In this document: in pieces, positions 35,689 through 48,000 of the stretch
Layout of the letters: every line of letters begins with the position of its first letter
Position numbering within the stretch: position 1 is the first letter of the stretch
Assembly (NCBI GenBank): GCA_030272155.1
Contig: CP126192.1
Location: 2,142,501-2,206,500 of the forward strand
DNA from: Tetradesmus obliquus
Lineage: Eukaryota > Chlorophyta > Chlorophyceae > Sphaeropleales > Scenedesmaceae
Length of the DNA: 64,000 nucleotides
Direction: 5' to 3'
Made by a program: the position numbers and the translations under genes
The notes under the pieces: model-generated
What the model saw: only the letters and a program-made list of their open reading frames with translations
Databases searched by the model: none
Told to the model about the DNA's origin: nothing

Positions 35689-36670
35689 CTACTGCTGTTG
35701 CTGCTGCTGCTGTTGTTGCTCTTGCTGCTGCTGCAGCTGCCGTTCAAGCTGTTCAAATGCATCCAGCGATGCAGCCTCCAGCTGCTGCTTGGACGCCTTC
35801 TTGCCTGCTGCTGCCTGCTGGGCTGGCAGCTGCAGTGGCAACAAACAACAGGCAGCACCGCCAGTGAGTCGAGCGGTTGAACCATGCAGTGCCAGTGGCA
35901 AGGGCAATGCACAATGTGTGTATAGCGGTACACTGCTGTGAGTGCACTGCAGCATGCACTTTGCTCATCCAGCAGGTGACCTGCTCAGTAGGTTCCCTAT
36001 GCCTCGACAGCCTACTCAACACGCAGAGCCAACCATGCACAACCTGCTGACTGGTTCTTCCAAGCATCAGGCATATGATACTGCACAAGCACTGCCGATC
36101 CACACGCGAGCATGTGTGCTGCCGAGCACCGGCCTGCTCACCCCTTGCTGCTGCATGTACTGCATGTAGCGCTTCAGCTCCTGGTTGTAAACCTCCCACA
36201 CACAATGTTCGCATCCACTCTGCAGCAGACGTACAACACAGCAGACATGCTACTGAGCAGCGCCACGTACATGCAGCGGCTGGCTGGTCACCACTCCGAG
36301 CCGATCACAGGCTGTGAGAGAAGAACAACTGCAATGCGAGTGACAGCCGAGAAAGGTTTCATGATAAGGTTGAAACACTTCCAGGCTAATCTGATTGTCA
36401 TCAACTGCTGGCAGCAATTCTCGAGCGCAGGCTCACCTGGCAGCAGTCCTCAGGCCCAGGCTCTGTTGGGCACACAGGAGCGGCGCTTCCGCCACTACTA
36501 TTGCTGCTGATGCTGCTGGCTGCTGTTGCTAGTTGTCTTCTAGGAGCTACTTCCAGGTTACTAGTTTTGCTGTACACATGCCAGCGCAGGCGCCCAAGGC
36601 AGGCGGAGAGGCAATGGTGCATTAAGGTCTGCTGCTGCTCCTCATGCTGCTGCTTCCTGGGTGCAGCCAC
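35689..36670 (-). CDS. Oxidoreductase-like domain protein (OXLD1 type), 150 aa
   Basis: Exons 36670-36437, 36219-36142 and 35829-35689 join in frame. The join of the first two exons recreates the oxidoreductase-like domain: CPTEPGPEDCCQ | SGCEHCVWEVYNQELKRY. This is the family pattern P.EP..DDCC.SGC..CVW..Y..EL, with four conserved Cys. Members are small proteins, often mitochondrial; the biochemical activity is poorly known despite the name. The N-terminus has basic residues and few acids, compatible with a targeting sequence, although HEEQQQ near the start argues for care. The last exon is a helix ending in a Gln-rich run just before the stop. It lies head to head with the METTL21-type gene. 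Confidence 0.82.
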
Positions 36671-36993
36671 CGCCGTGCAGCAGCTTAAAAAAAAGTGGAA
36701 GAAAAGGCTGAATCTTTGACCACGAGTGTTGCTTTATTGGTGCAGAACAGCGTGGGTGTAGGCACAAACCACGTGGGTGACGGGTACAAGAGTCTGGAGC
36801 GGAGCACGGCCTGAGCTGCGACGTCAACAAGTCGAAGACAACGTTCTGAGATTGGAGCGCCTATTCATTCTCGGGGAAGCCTTCAAGTACGCCCATCGAC
36901 AAACCCTAGGGTGTCTGACAAGTGACTGACTGCGCTGCTGTGCAGTGCTCTCAAAGTTTGTGCAGGCACAGCCAACAATCCGACTATTCAACC
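36671..36993. promoter_or_regulatory. Head-to-head spacer, OXLD1-like / METTL21-type genes
   Basis: 323 bp between divergent starts; must hold both promoters. An A-rich patch (36687-36705) is the only compositional feature. Confidence 0.45.
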
Positions 36994-38688
36994 ATGACAT
37001 GTCACCTAGAGACCGACAGCTCAGTTGGCATGGCAGACCAGCAACAAAAGCAGCAGCAGCAGCAGAAGCAGAAGCATGACAAGCTGAAAGAGGAGCAGCA
37101 GGAGCCACACGTGGATGATCTGGGCTGTGTCAGGGACATAGAGCTCACAGAGGACCACACACTGGTAGGCTCATGTGTGCCGGCTGCCATTGCTTATGCC
37201 TTTGCAGCGCTGCTGATGCACGCCCATACCAAGCATTTCAAACACACACTCACGTACTATGCATGAATCCTACATATCACTGCTGTACGATGCTGTGACC
37301 TGCTGCGCCTGCTTCTTGCCGCTGCAGCACGTGGCTGAGCAGCATGGGCTGGCAGATGACTGTGGCTGCGTGGTGTGGGATGCGGCACTCGTGCTTGTTA
37401 ACTACCTGGCAAAGCAGGTGGAGCTAGGCAGGCTGGACCTGCGCGGGAAGCGAGTGATAGAGCTGGGGGCAGGCACAGGTGCGGCTCTGTGCCTTTGCAG
37501 TGAAGAAGGAAAGGATTGGACACCTGGATGCATGACTGCATGCATGAATGATGCTTCCTGTGCTGCATGTAGCGTGCCTGGCATGTACCCAGAAGAGAGG
37601 TGCACTGCTGCTGTGCAAACTGCAGCAGCTGCACATGAGCGGCAGGGGCAGTAGAGCGGCTTACAGCAGCGGCAGGCCTTCACTATTCAAGCTACTGCTG
37701 CTCATGCAGGGGTGGTGGGCTTGACTGCAGCTGCACTAGGAGCAGCAGAGGTGCTGCTGACAGACCTGCCGCACCACGTGCAGCACATTAGCGGCAACAT
37801 CAAGGTGAGGCTTGCAGTGGACGAACTTGTTTCCCACATGCCTTTTCTGCTCAGCATATGAAGCTGCAGCATGTGCCCCCTAAGCACAGCCCTGCTCACC
37901 TCCCCAATCAAACAGCCGTCCGCCATATATCAACGCCGGCCACTGCGTTTGGCTGGTAGTGCTGCACTTGAAGAAGATAGGCTCTCACGCCTGCATCCGT
38001 CAACTGCTCCTGCTCTTGCAGCGCAATGGCCTGCATCACATAGCCACAGCAGCAGCCCTGCAGTGGGGCCAGCAGCCGCTGCCTGCACCCGTGGCCGCGC
38101 CCTATGACATCGTGCTCTGCTCAGACCTAGTGTACCAGCAGCATGCGGTGCAGCAGCTGCTGTCCAGCATGCGTGACCTGGCAGGGCCTGGCAGCGTCAT
38201 TTTCGCCAGCTGTGAGTACAGGGAGGGCGCAGGGCTCGAGGAGATGTGGCGGCTGATGCCTGCCTACGGCTTGCAGGAGGAGCTGGTGAGTGCGCGACAG
38301 CTGTGGTTTGAAAGTTGTTATTTTTGCACAGCAGCAGTAGGCTTGCTCTGCCAGCCAGACACTTGTTTTGGAGAATGTACAGCAAGGATGCTATTTTGTA
38401 TGTTACATTGCAAAGTGCCGGGATCACAGCAGTCCGTGTGTGTCGGGCATGTTGCTGAGCAGGCTACGTCATCATTTTCATAACATATGATGCAGCACAT
38501 CTTCTAAACACATCCATCTTGCTGATCTCGATGCTGATGCGTCATGCTGCTGCTGCTATGCGTGTGACTAGGTGCCTTACACAGACCTGCATGAAGATTG
38601 GTGCAGCCCTGACATACTGGTGTGGAAGATCATCAAGCAGCAGCAGAAGCAAGGGAAGCAAGCTCCAAAGCAAACTGAGCAGCAGTAG
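36994..38688 (+). CDS. METTL21-type protein lysine methyltransferase (265 aa)
   Basis: Exons 36994-37164, 37328-37478, 37710-37804, 38022-38285 and 38572-38688 keep frame. The protein belongs to the Methyltransf_16 family of SAM-dependent enzymes that methylate lysines on chaperones and translation factors (METTL21, VCP-KMT, eEF-KMT types). Seen: GCVVWDAALVLVNYL; SAM motif I VIELGAGTG, completed across an intron by GVVGLTAAALGA; acidic VLLTDLPHHV (motif II); YDIVLCSDLVY, the post-II D-x-x-Y motif; then FASCEYREG. The ends are Gln/Lys-rich. The substrate cannot be inferred. An upstream in-frame ATG at 36922 is possible. Confidence 0.87.
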
Positions 38689-39455
38689 CAGCAGGTGCAG
38701 CAGCAGGGGCTGCTCTGTCTACCGTTCTCCTGATGAGGAACATCACGATGCAACTTGGGTCCAGCATGATGGTTGGCAGCTAAAGCGCTGACTGGGCTGC
38801 TGCAGCAGCAGCCGTTGCTGTACAACTCTGCTGGCTGCGCACTCAGAAGATTCAGCAGTGGCATATGCATGGGTCAGCTCTATGTAGCCTCAGTGCACTG
38901 CAGGAAGGTGTGTGGCACTGCAGCAGCGATCATGCATTCGCATGGCCCTTTGGCGATTGCCTATGCTCATTGTGTCACTGATGCAGGCGATGGCGTTGCT
39001 GGTGTTCAGCATGTTGGCATGTATCCATGCTGTGTTTCAGAATGTGTTGGATGTGCTGGGGCTGTTTCAAGGGCTGGGCTGTATGCCTGATGTACTGCCT
39101 ACACCTGCAGTACATGTACTGCCACAGTCAATTTGCCACTGCATCCACAGCACAGGATGCACTGGCTTGCAAACACATACATGTTCAGTACAAATGCGCA
39201 ATGCACTTGACAATGCATGCGCTGCTGCTGCTGTGTTATTACATTGTGAAACTTGTCGCGTCATTGTGGGTGAGGTTTGGGGTGGGTTTGTTGGTTGTGG
39301 CTGCTGCAGTGGCTACAGCTCCCGGTGCTTTTTCACATTTCAGAGTAACGTATGATTGTGCTGGCTGGGTGGACAAGGGGGCTAGTCATTGATAGCATTT
39401 ACACAGCACACAGCAGCAGGCCCAGCAGAGCTCTGCCTCTACACCGTTTGCGTGC
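38689..39455. other. Intergenic, G+T-rich
   Basis: 3' flank of the methyltransferase gene followed by the upstream region of the E1 gene, both + strand. Strongly G+T-rich from 38.9 to 39.36 kb. No gene was seen. Confidence 0.6.
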
Positions 39456-41767
39456 ATGAGCAAACGGGCAGCCGAGGACGTGCCCGCGACTGATCTGCCC
39501 AAGAAAGCAAAGATGGCCACGGATAATGGGCAGGCACATGTCGACCTGGACGAGAACCTTCACTCCCGCCAGCTCGCCGTGTACGGCAGGGAGGCCATGC
39601 GGCGAATGGCTGGCGCAAACATTCTTGTTGCAGGAGCAAACGGCGTTGGCGTGGAAGTCGGTGAGTGGCTGGGGCCCTGCCTGTGCTCGCAAGCCCGTCA
39701 GCTGCCTGCAGCAAAGCACAGCCCCTCGGCTGATTGCTCACGCTCTGATCCGATTCATTTGCAGCCAAAAACGTGATCTTGGCTGGCGTGCGCGCTCTGA
39801 CGATCCATGATCACAAGAACGTGGAGACGAGGGACCTGTCTGCACAGTTCTACCTCACGGAGGAAGACGTGGGCCAAAACAGGGCAGAGGCATGCAAAGA
39901 CAAGCTGCAGGAGCTGAACAACGCAGTTGCAGTGTCTGCCTCCAGCGCAGAGCTGTCTGCAGAGTACCTGGGCCAGTTCCAGGTGCGTGCCGCTGCTGGC
40001 GCCCTGCTACTGCTGCAACAGAAGCAACCACCAGCGCGACTTGGCAGCGTTAGGCAGTTGCATGCATGCTCATCCAGCACAGCAAGCTCTTTAGCAGCAT
40101 CAATGAGTGCTTTGTGCAACTGGCAGGCTTGTTGCACAGCCACTGCATGCCATGCTGGCAGCCTGACAAGCAGCTGTACAGCAGAGTACTGCCTGCCAGC
40201 AGTGCTCAGCATCCATGCAGCAGCCTATCCTGCAAGCACGTAAGCACTGCCTGCATCTGGTACTGGCTGCACACCCTTTCCTGCAAGCAGGTGGTGGTTG
40301 TAACAGATGCATCCCTGGAGGAGTCGAAGCGCATCGATGAGATCTGCCACGCGCACCAGCCGCCGATCACATTTATCCGCGCGGAGACACGCGGCGTGTT
40401 TGCAAGCGTGTTCTGCGACTTCGGGCCGTCATTCACAGTCTACGACGTGGATGGTGAGCAGCGTGTTGAGTATTTGTCTAGGCAGCAGCAGCAATGGCAG
40501 CAGCAGCAGGTGCGCACAGCAGCAGGTCGTCAGGCCTGCCTGCACAACACGCAGCTGCAGCAGTTATGTTGTGTTGCCTTGTTGGAAGCGCTGAGCAGCT
40601 CAGCTGGCTGCTGCCTCCGCCTCCTGCCCACAGCTTGCACGCTTGGCACAGCAGCATAGCAGCCATCACCCCTGCTCGCCTTGCGCCTCATCACTGCTGC
40701 TGCTGCTGCTGCTGCCGCCAGGCGAGGACCCCCACAGCGGCATCGTGGCGTCCGTGAGCAGCGGCAACCCGGCGCTGGTGACCTGCGTTGATGATGAGCG
40801 CCTGGAGTTCCAGGTGGGGGCAGCTGGCTGATGTATATGTGGCAGGCACACGCGTAGAAGCGGGGAGCAGGCCTGCACTGGCGTGCGTTGTGTGTGGTGT
40901 GTTTCGAGCTCAGGGGCAGCAGCAGCAGCAGCAGCAGCGTCAGAGCAGCACAACACGCAGATGAACTTGATGTGCATGGCGGCAGTTGGGCAGCTTGTGG
41001 CAGCTTGGGCAGCAGCAGCAGCAGCAGCAGCAGCAGCTGCTGCTGCTGCTGCTGCAGCTGTGGGGGGTGGCAGGTAAGCACAGCTGCATGAGGAGAGTAG
41101 CAGCAGCTTTGGGCGATGCATTGGCTGGTGCATTCAACAGCAGGCAGCATTGTGGGTCCCAGCAGTTGTTGTATTGCAGTAGCTGGCACGCTGGCATCCA
41201 CAAGCCACTGCAGCACACACAGCAGCTGATCCAACCCTGATTTCAGGCGCATCACTCTGTCAAGTCATGCAGAGGACACCTGCCACCAAGCAGCGCACCA
41301 ACTGCATCATGCAATGCGGTTGTTGATGGTGTGCTCTGGGCGAGTGCGCTGTGCTTGGCTGCGGCACCCGCTTGTGCTGTCTCGCCACGTCTTCTTGCTG
41401 TGCTGCTGTGCTGCTGTGCTTGCTTGCGTGTGTCTGCTTGCAGGACGGGCAGCTGGTCACCTTTAGTGAGGTGGTGGGCATGACCGAGCTCAACAACCAC
41501 AAGCCGGTCAAGGTCAAGAACTGCAAGGTGCGGCAGTTTGACTGCAGCTGCTGCTGCTTGGGAGCGCTGGTTTGCATCACTCGCATTGTGTTGCGGACAG
41601 CAAAGCACTCTCGTTCACTGCCCGGCTGCTGCAAATGCACTTTGACATCGTGCTTCAGGCATTCTGTATAACCTCATGCTATACACCAGCTGCACTGTGC
41701 CGCTTGTGTCACCGCCCGCTTCCCTGTTGTGGTTCAATCAATGTCATGACAACCCTTGTTGACCATG

Positions 41768-41806
<39 letters not shown>

Positions 41807-42014
41807 GTCTGCCTCGCAGGCTCACTCCTTTGAGCTGGAGCTGGACACCACCGGCTTCAGCGAGTACGTGCGGGGAGGCATCGTCACGCAGCACAAGGAG
41901 CACAAGGTGCGGCTGGGGCACCCGGTGGTGTTTGACGAGTAGCAGCAGCAGCAGCAACATCAAACATGCAGCACACGGAGTGTGGGCCTTGTCATTGCAG
42001 GTCAGCAGCAGCGG

Positions 42015-42059
<45 letters not shown>

Positions 42060-45000
42060 GATTACAGAGCACAAGGATCCCATGGTGTGGCTGGGTTGGT
42101 GTGGAGCAGCAGCAGCAACAGCAGCAGCAATGCCATGGCAGGGCTAGACTCTGAGAACGTGCCCATGCACTGCTTGCACTGCCGGAATCGCAAGACTTCA
42201 CCTTCTGCCAGTCTTCTTGGTGCTGTCACCTTTTCATGGCAAACTGGCTTTGGATCACAAAATCAACCCTGTGCCTACCAGCTGCTAACCATTCTGTTAC
42301 TGCCCCCGCTCACCGCCTGCCCCTGTCAGGTGCTGTCCTTCAAGACGCTGGCGCAGGCGCTGGAGTCTCCCGGGGAGTTCCTCATGAGCGACTTCTCCAA
42401 GTTTGAGCGCCCGCCGCTGCTGCACCTGGCCTTCCAGGCGCTGGACGCATACCAGGTGCGTGAGAAGGGAAGGGTGAGGGAGGGCAAAAGCATTATGCAT
42501 TGCTGTGAGGGAGAGGCCCCAAAGGCCATGCATGGGTTGACGGGGCTGCTGCACCTTCCAGGCGCTGTACACATACCAGGTGCGTGAGAGAGGAGGGCTG
42601 AGGGCGGGCAAAAGCATTATGCATTGCTGTGAGGGAGAGGTCGTCATGTCCATGCATGGGTTGACGGGGCTGCTGCACCTGGCCTTTCACGCGCTGGACG
42701 CCTACCAGGTGCGCGGCTTGGGGGGAGGGGGCGCAATGTGGCCTCGCAGGGGACCAACGGCACTTTGCGCAGCCTGCCGCAACCGGCATGGTTGCGATGC
42801 GGCCAAGTTCGAAATGCCGCTGGACATGTGTTAGATGCTGCTGGCTGGCCTGCGTGCCCTGCAGGCTGAGGCGGGCCGCCTGCCGCATCCCGGCGTTCCT
42901 GGTACTGCTGCCAATTTGCCGAGTCTAGCATTCCTCATCGTCCTTTCAACTCTGTATCCTGTCATATGCGTGCCCTGCAGGGCGAGGCCGGCAGCCTGCC
43001 GCGGCCCGGCGTGGCTGGCGGTGCCGCCACATCTAGCATGCCTTAACGTCCTTTTGACTTTGCATCCTGTCTTTAATGCGTGCCCTGCAGGCTGAGGCGG
43101 GCAGCCTGCCGCGGCCCGGCGTGGCTGGCGATGCCGCCAAGCTGACGGAGCTGGTGGCTGCGCTGGCTGCCAAGCAGACCGACAAGGTGGAGGTGGATGA
43201 GGGCCTGCTGCGCAAGTTCGCGTCGGGTGCGTTGATGGACGTGTTTGTTTCGTGCACTGATGCTTCTTAAAACTAGCTAGCTTGCATGTGGACGAACAGG
43301 CTGCATCAGCTGCTGCTGCTGCTGCTGCTGCCCATCGCATACCGGCTATGCATTGCTGGGCCTGACAGCTGCAGCTAGCTGACTGCATGACACCCACTCT
43401 GCACCACATGTCGTATGTGTCATTACTGTTACTTGTTATTTTCCTGCAGGGTCCAGCGGCGAGCTGAACCCCATGGCTGCCATGTTTGGCGGCTTTGTGG
43501 GCCAGGAGGTGGTCAAGGCGCTCAGCGGCAAGTTCAGCCCGCTGCACCAGTGGTTCTACTTTGACAGCGCGGAGTCAATGCCCGATGAGGTGCTGCCCGC
43601 AGCAGAATACGAGCCCACAGGCAGCAGGTGCGGGCAAGGGGGAGAGGTGTTTGCAGGTCTGGGGTGAGCTGGTGGTTGCTTCGTCGGGTCTGAGCACAGG
43701 AGTACTATTTGAGTGTGTCCTGCCCACAGCAGGTGTTGCGGTGGGCGAGAGGCTGTGGCCATGCGGTTCAGCTTTCAGGACTGCCACCTGCGCAGCTGTG
43801 TTGCACCACTTCATACAGCATGGCATGCTTTGCGATGCTGCTTACTGCTTTCAAAGCGTTGCTGCAAGCCTCTTGACTGATTCTTTGCGCCTGTCTTCAC
43901 CTGCAGGTACGACCCGCAGGTCGCGGTGTTTGGCCGCAGCGTGCAGCAGCGGCTGGCGGGGCTCAAGCTGTTCCTGGTGGGCGCGGGCGCGCTGGGCTGC
44001 GAGTTCCTGAAGAACTTCGCGATGATGGGCATCGCGTGCGGCGGCGAGCAGGGGCTGGTGACGGTGACTGATGACGATGTGATCGAGAAGAGCAACCTCA
44101 GCCGGCAGTTCCTGTTCAGGAACTGGCACATCGGCAGGTGAGAGGGGCGAGAGGAGTGAGCATGCTAGGGGATGCAGTTGGTCATATTTGCGGTGGTTAC
44201 GGGTTGCGCTGAATAGATAGTTATCCTTGCTACACAGAGCACGCTCCACAGAGCAATGATGGTCCCTCTGCATACACGTGCTGCACATCCATGTCCGCCA
44301 CAACCCACAGCTCCTCGCCTCCCTTCAGGCGCTGCTGATATCATCCTGCCACACCCTCTGTTGCTTCCTGCTGCCTGCAACACGTGTACCACACATCACA
44401 TCACCCAAGCCGACTGTCGCTCGTAATTACTACTGTCCCGCAGCTTCTGCTCCTGCTGACACACTTGATTGCCCGACCCCTGGTGCCTGCCACTTACTGT
44501 CACGCTCGCAGCTCCAAGTCGACTGTCGCAGCCGACGCCGCGCTGAAGCTCAACCTGCTGCTAACGCATCCTGCTGCACCCTCTGCTGCTGCCTGCTGCC
44601 TGCCACACGTGGTGCTTGCAGCTCCAAGTCGACTGTCGCAGCTGATGCCGCGCTGAAGCTCAACCCTCGGCTGGCCATCAACCCGCTGCAGAACCGCGTG
44701 TCGCCCGAGACAGAGGACGTGTTCAATGACGGCTTCTGGGAGGGGCTGGACCTGGTGGTGAACGCGCTGGACAACGTGAACGCGCGGCTGTACGTGGACA
44801 GCAGGTGGGATTAAAAACAAATCTGGTGCGGTTGGCGCTGGCATGGGCGTGTGGTCCGGATGTTTTTCTGGTTTGTATTGTAATTGAACTTGTTGTGCAT
44901 GTTAGGAGATTGGACAATCTGTCCTGGTGTTCAGTTCACTGTTCTCTCATGCTGTGCTGATGCGGCCGTGCTCTGCTGCGCCGCGCTGTGCATGCTGGCT

Positions 45001-48000
45001 GACTTGGGAGATCCGTTGAAATATTTGTCGCTACTGTGTGGCTGCTTCATTGCCAGGTGCGTGTACTACTGCAAGCCGCTGCTGGAGAGCGGCACGCTGG
45101 GGCCCAAGTGCAACACGCAGGCAGTCATCCCGCGCACCACAGAGAACTACGGCGCCAGCAGGGACCCCCCTGAGAAGTCGGTGCGTGCCTCCTGCTGCTG
45201 CTGCTGCTGCGGCGGTGGCTGGGTGTTTGCTGATTTGGCCCAGCACGTAGCTTGATGCTAAGTGCCTCATGTGCAGGTTGCATGGAATGCACAGGCAGTG
45301 ATTGTGTGCGTGCTGTGTACGTGTGTCACTTGCAGCTGCCAAGCGTAGTACCGCCGATGCAGCAATGCTTCTCAATGTCTGGTGCTGGTGCCGGTAGCGT
45401 CAAGGTGTCTGGTGCTCCCACATTCAAGCTATTGCGCTGCAGACTCTGCTGATATTTCCACCGTATTCACATGTGCTGCCGCAGGCGCCCATGTGCACGG
45501 TGCACAGCTTCCCTCACAACATCGACCACTGCCTCACCTGGGCGCGCAGCGAGTTTGAGGGCCTGCTGGAGAAGGGGCCCAGCGAGGCCAACGCTTACCT
45601 GGCAGACCCTGCCAAGTACACCGGTGCGTGGGTAGGGTGTAAGGGTTTTAGGGTTGTAGGGTTCATTGTGGGGTTCAGTGTTGGGGTCAGGGTCTGAAGG
45701 CCTGCTAAAGAAAGGGCCCAGCGCATACCTGGCAGACCCCGCCAAATACACCGGTACGTGCTTTCGGGTTTTGGGGTTGTGAGGCAGGGTGAAGGTTCGA
45801 CCCTGCCAAGTACTGGTTGTAGTGAAGATGTTGGGGGCTGCGAGGGGTGCATGGTGCGATGTCGAGCTCAGCTCACCAAACAGGCCTGGGGCGTGCATTG
45901 TCGTCCGTGTGAGCAGTGTTTCTTGTCCCAATCTCTTCGTGGCGTCGTTACACCACAGATGGCCTCACATACTGTATGCTCTGCGTGCCGTGCTTTCCCG
46001 TGCTGTGTGAAATGTCTTACAGAGGCTGTGAAGAGCAGCGCTGACGCTGCTGCGCGTGAGCAGCTGGCCAAGGTGGTGGAGGTGCTGGTGGCTGACAAGG
46101 TGGCCAGCTTCGAGGACTGCATCGCCTGGGCACGCCTCAAGTTCCAGGTGGGGCGAGCTTGATATGTAACGTCACGTTATACTCTGGTGTATGTGCAGGC
46201 AGCTGCTGCTATTGCAACATGTAGGGGTAGCGACATGTAACGGCAATGAGAGTCCTTGCAGCTACTTGCTGCAAAGAATAGGACAGTAAAGGATAAACTG
46301 CCTGGTGTGTGGGCGTGTGTTCTTTGATGTCATATATCTGACGTAAATGCGCTCCTGCTGCCGCCTCCTTGCAGGACTACTTCCACGACCGCATCGCGCA
46401 GCTGACCTTCACCTTCCCCGAGGACGCCATCACCAGCACGGGCGCACCCTTCTGGTCGGCACCCAAGCGCTTCCCGCGGCCAGTCAAGTTTGACGCAGCA
46501 GACCCCGCACACGCAAGCTATGTGCAGGTAGGACGCGCAACCAGGGGCCCGGTGGTAGCCACACTCGTGCTGGCAGCAGTCACATGCTAGCCTTTTGAGC
46601 CTTTTGAGCAAGCAGGCATGTGCGGCTGTATGTTTTGTGTGTCCTGCGCCATGGTGTGGAGGCTCGTTTGTAAATGCATGCAGTGCTGTGTATGCACATG
46701 TGTGTGTCTATACCACATGTGCTTGCCGCAGAGCTGCATGCAACGCCTACCCCGTCCCTTTACGGTTGGTGACTAGTGCTGTCTCCAAACTATCCGCTGT
46801 GTTGTTTACATGACTGTTACATGACTGTTACAATTCCATCACTTCCTGCAGGCCGGGGCCATCCTGAAGGCAGAGGTGTACGGCATCCCGCGGCCGGAGT
46901 GGGCGGCAGACGCGGCGGCGGTGGCAGCAGCAGCAGGCAAGGTGGTTGTGCCGGAGTTTGTGCCCAAGAAGGGCGTGAAGATTGAGACAGACCCCAAGGT
47001 GGGGCGGCGCTTGCTGCTGCTGCTGCTGCTGCTGCTCTCTGTGCTGGGCATGCACTCAAGCACAGGTTGCTGTCCATGCTTATGTGCTGCATGCTGCTGC
47101 TGCATATATGCTACATTAGCTTGCGCCAGCAACCTGAAGGGTTTAAACCTTATGTCTTGTTCGTTCATGCGGCGGCATTCTCACCTGTTGCGTGTGCTGC
47201 GCGCAGGCTGACAACCCCAACCCCTCTGCTGCGTTTGCGGACGACGAGTCCATCATCGACCGCATGGTGGGCCAGCTCAGCCAGGCCACGCAGGGGCTGC
47301 CCGCAGACTTCAAGCTGCAGCCCGTGCAGTTTGAGAAGGTGGGTTGAGTGCTGCGCTTGCTTGGTGTCTGCTGCGTGGTTGATGAGCTGAAACAAGCCAT
47401 AGGCTGCTTGATCTTCCCATGCATCACAGGCGGACTCTGCTGCTGTCACCATGCAATACTGCAAGACGTCGACACCAACCACCTCATGGAGCTGCTTGCT
47501 GCATGCTTGCATGCTGCTGCTGCGGCTGCTGCATCAACCTAATGCTGTCGCCATGCACCACAGGCTGACTTTGCTGCTGTCACTATGCATTACCGCAGGA
47601 CAATGACAATTACTACCACATGCAGCTGATTGCTGCATGCTTGCGTGCTGCCCCTGCACCACTAAGCTGCTGCTGTCACTGCACATTATGCACTGCAGGA
47701 CGACGACACCAACTACCACATGGAGCTGATTGCGGGCCTGGCCAACATGCGTGCGCGCAACTACTCCATCCCCGAGGTAGACAAGCTCAAGGCCAAGCTC
47801 ATCGCGGGGCGCATCATCCCTGCCATTGCCACAGCCACCGCGCTGGCCACGGGCATGGTGTGCCTGGAGCTGTACAAGGTGGGGCAGGCGTGGGCTTGGC
47901 GGGTTGACTCTTGCAGTGGTATGGTGCTTGGCTTTATGTGTGCAAGCATTGACAGCAGTGGCGTCTGCAATCCATATCAAAACTTTTTCTTTACTTTCAT

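Noticed and set aside
37021-37110. Gln/Lys-rich start as a separate small gene
   Set aside because: It splices in frame to the methyltransferase exons and is simply that protein's variable N-terminus.
42851-43014. Two extra copies of E1 exon 8 as real exons
   Set aside because: They retain the acceptor and first codons but soon lose the protein pattern and lack a donor; the third copy alone gives the family sequence.
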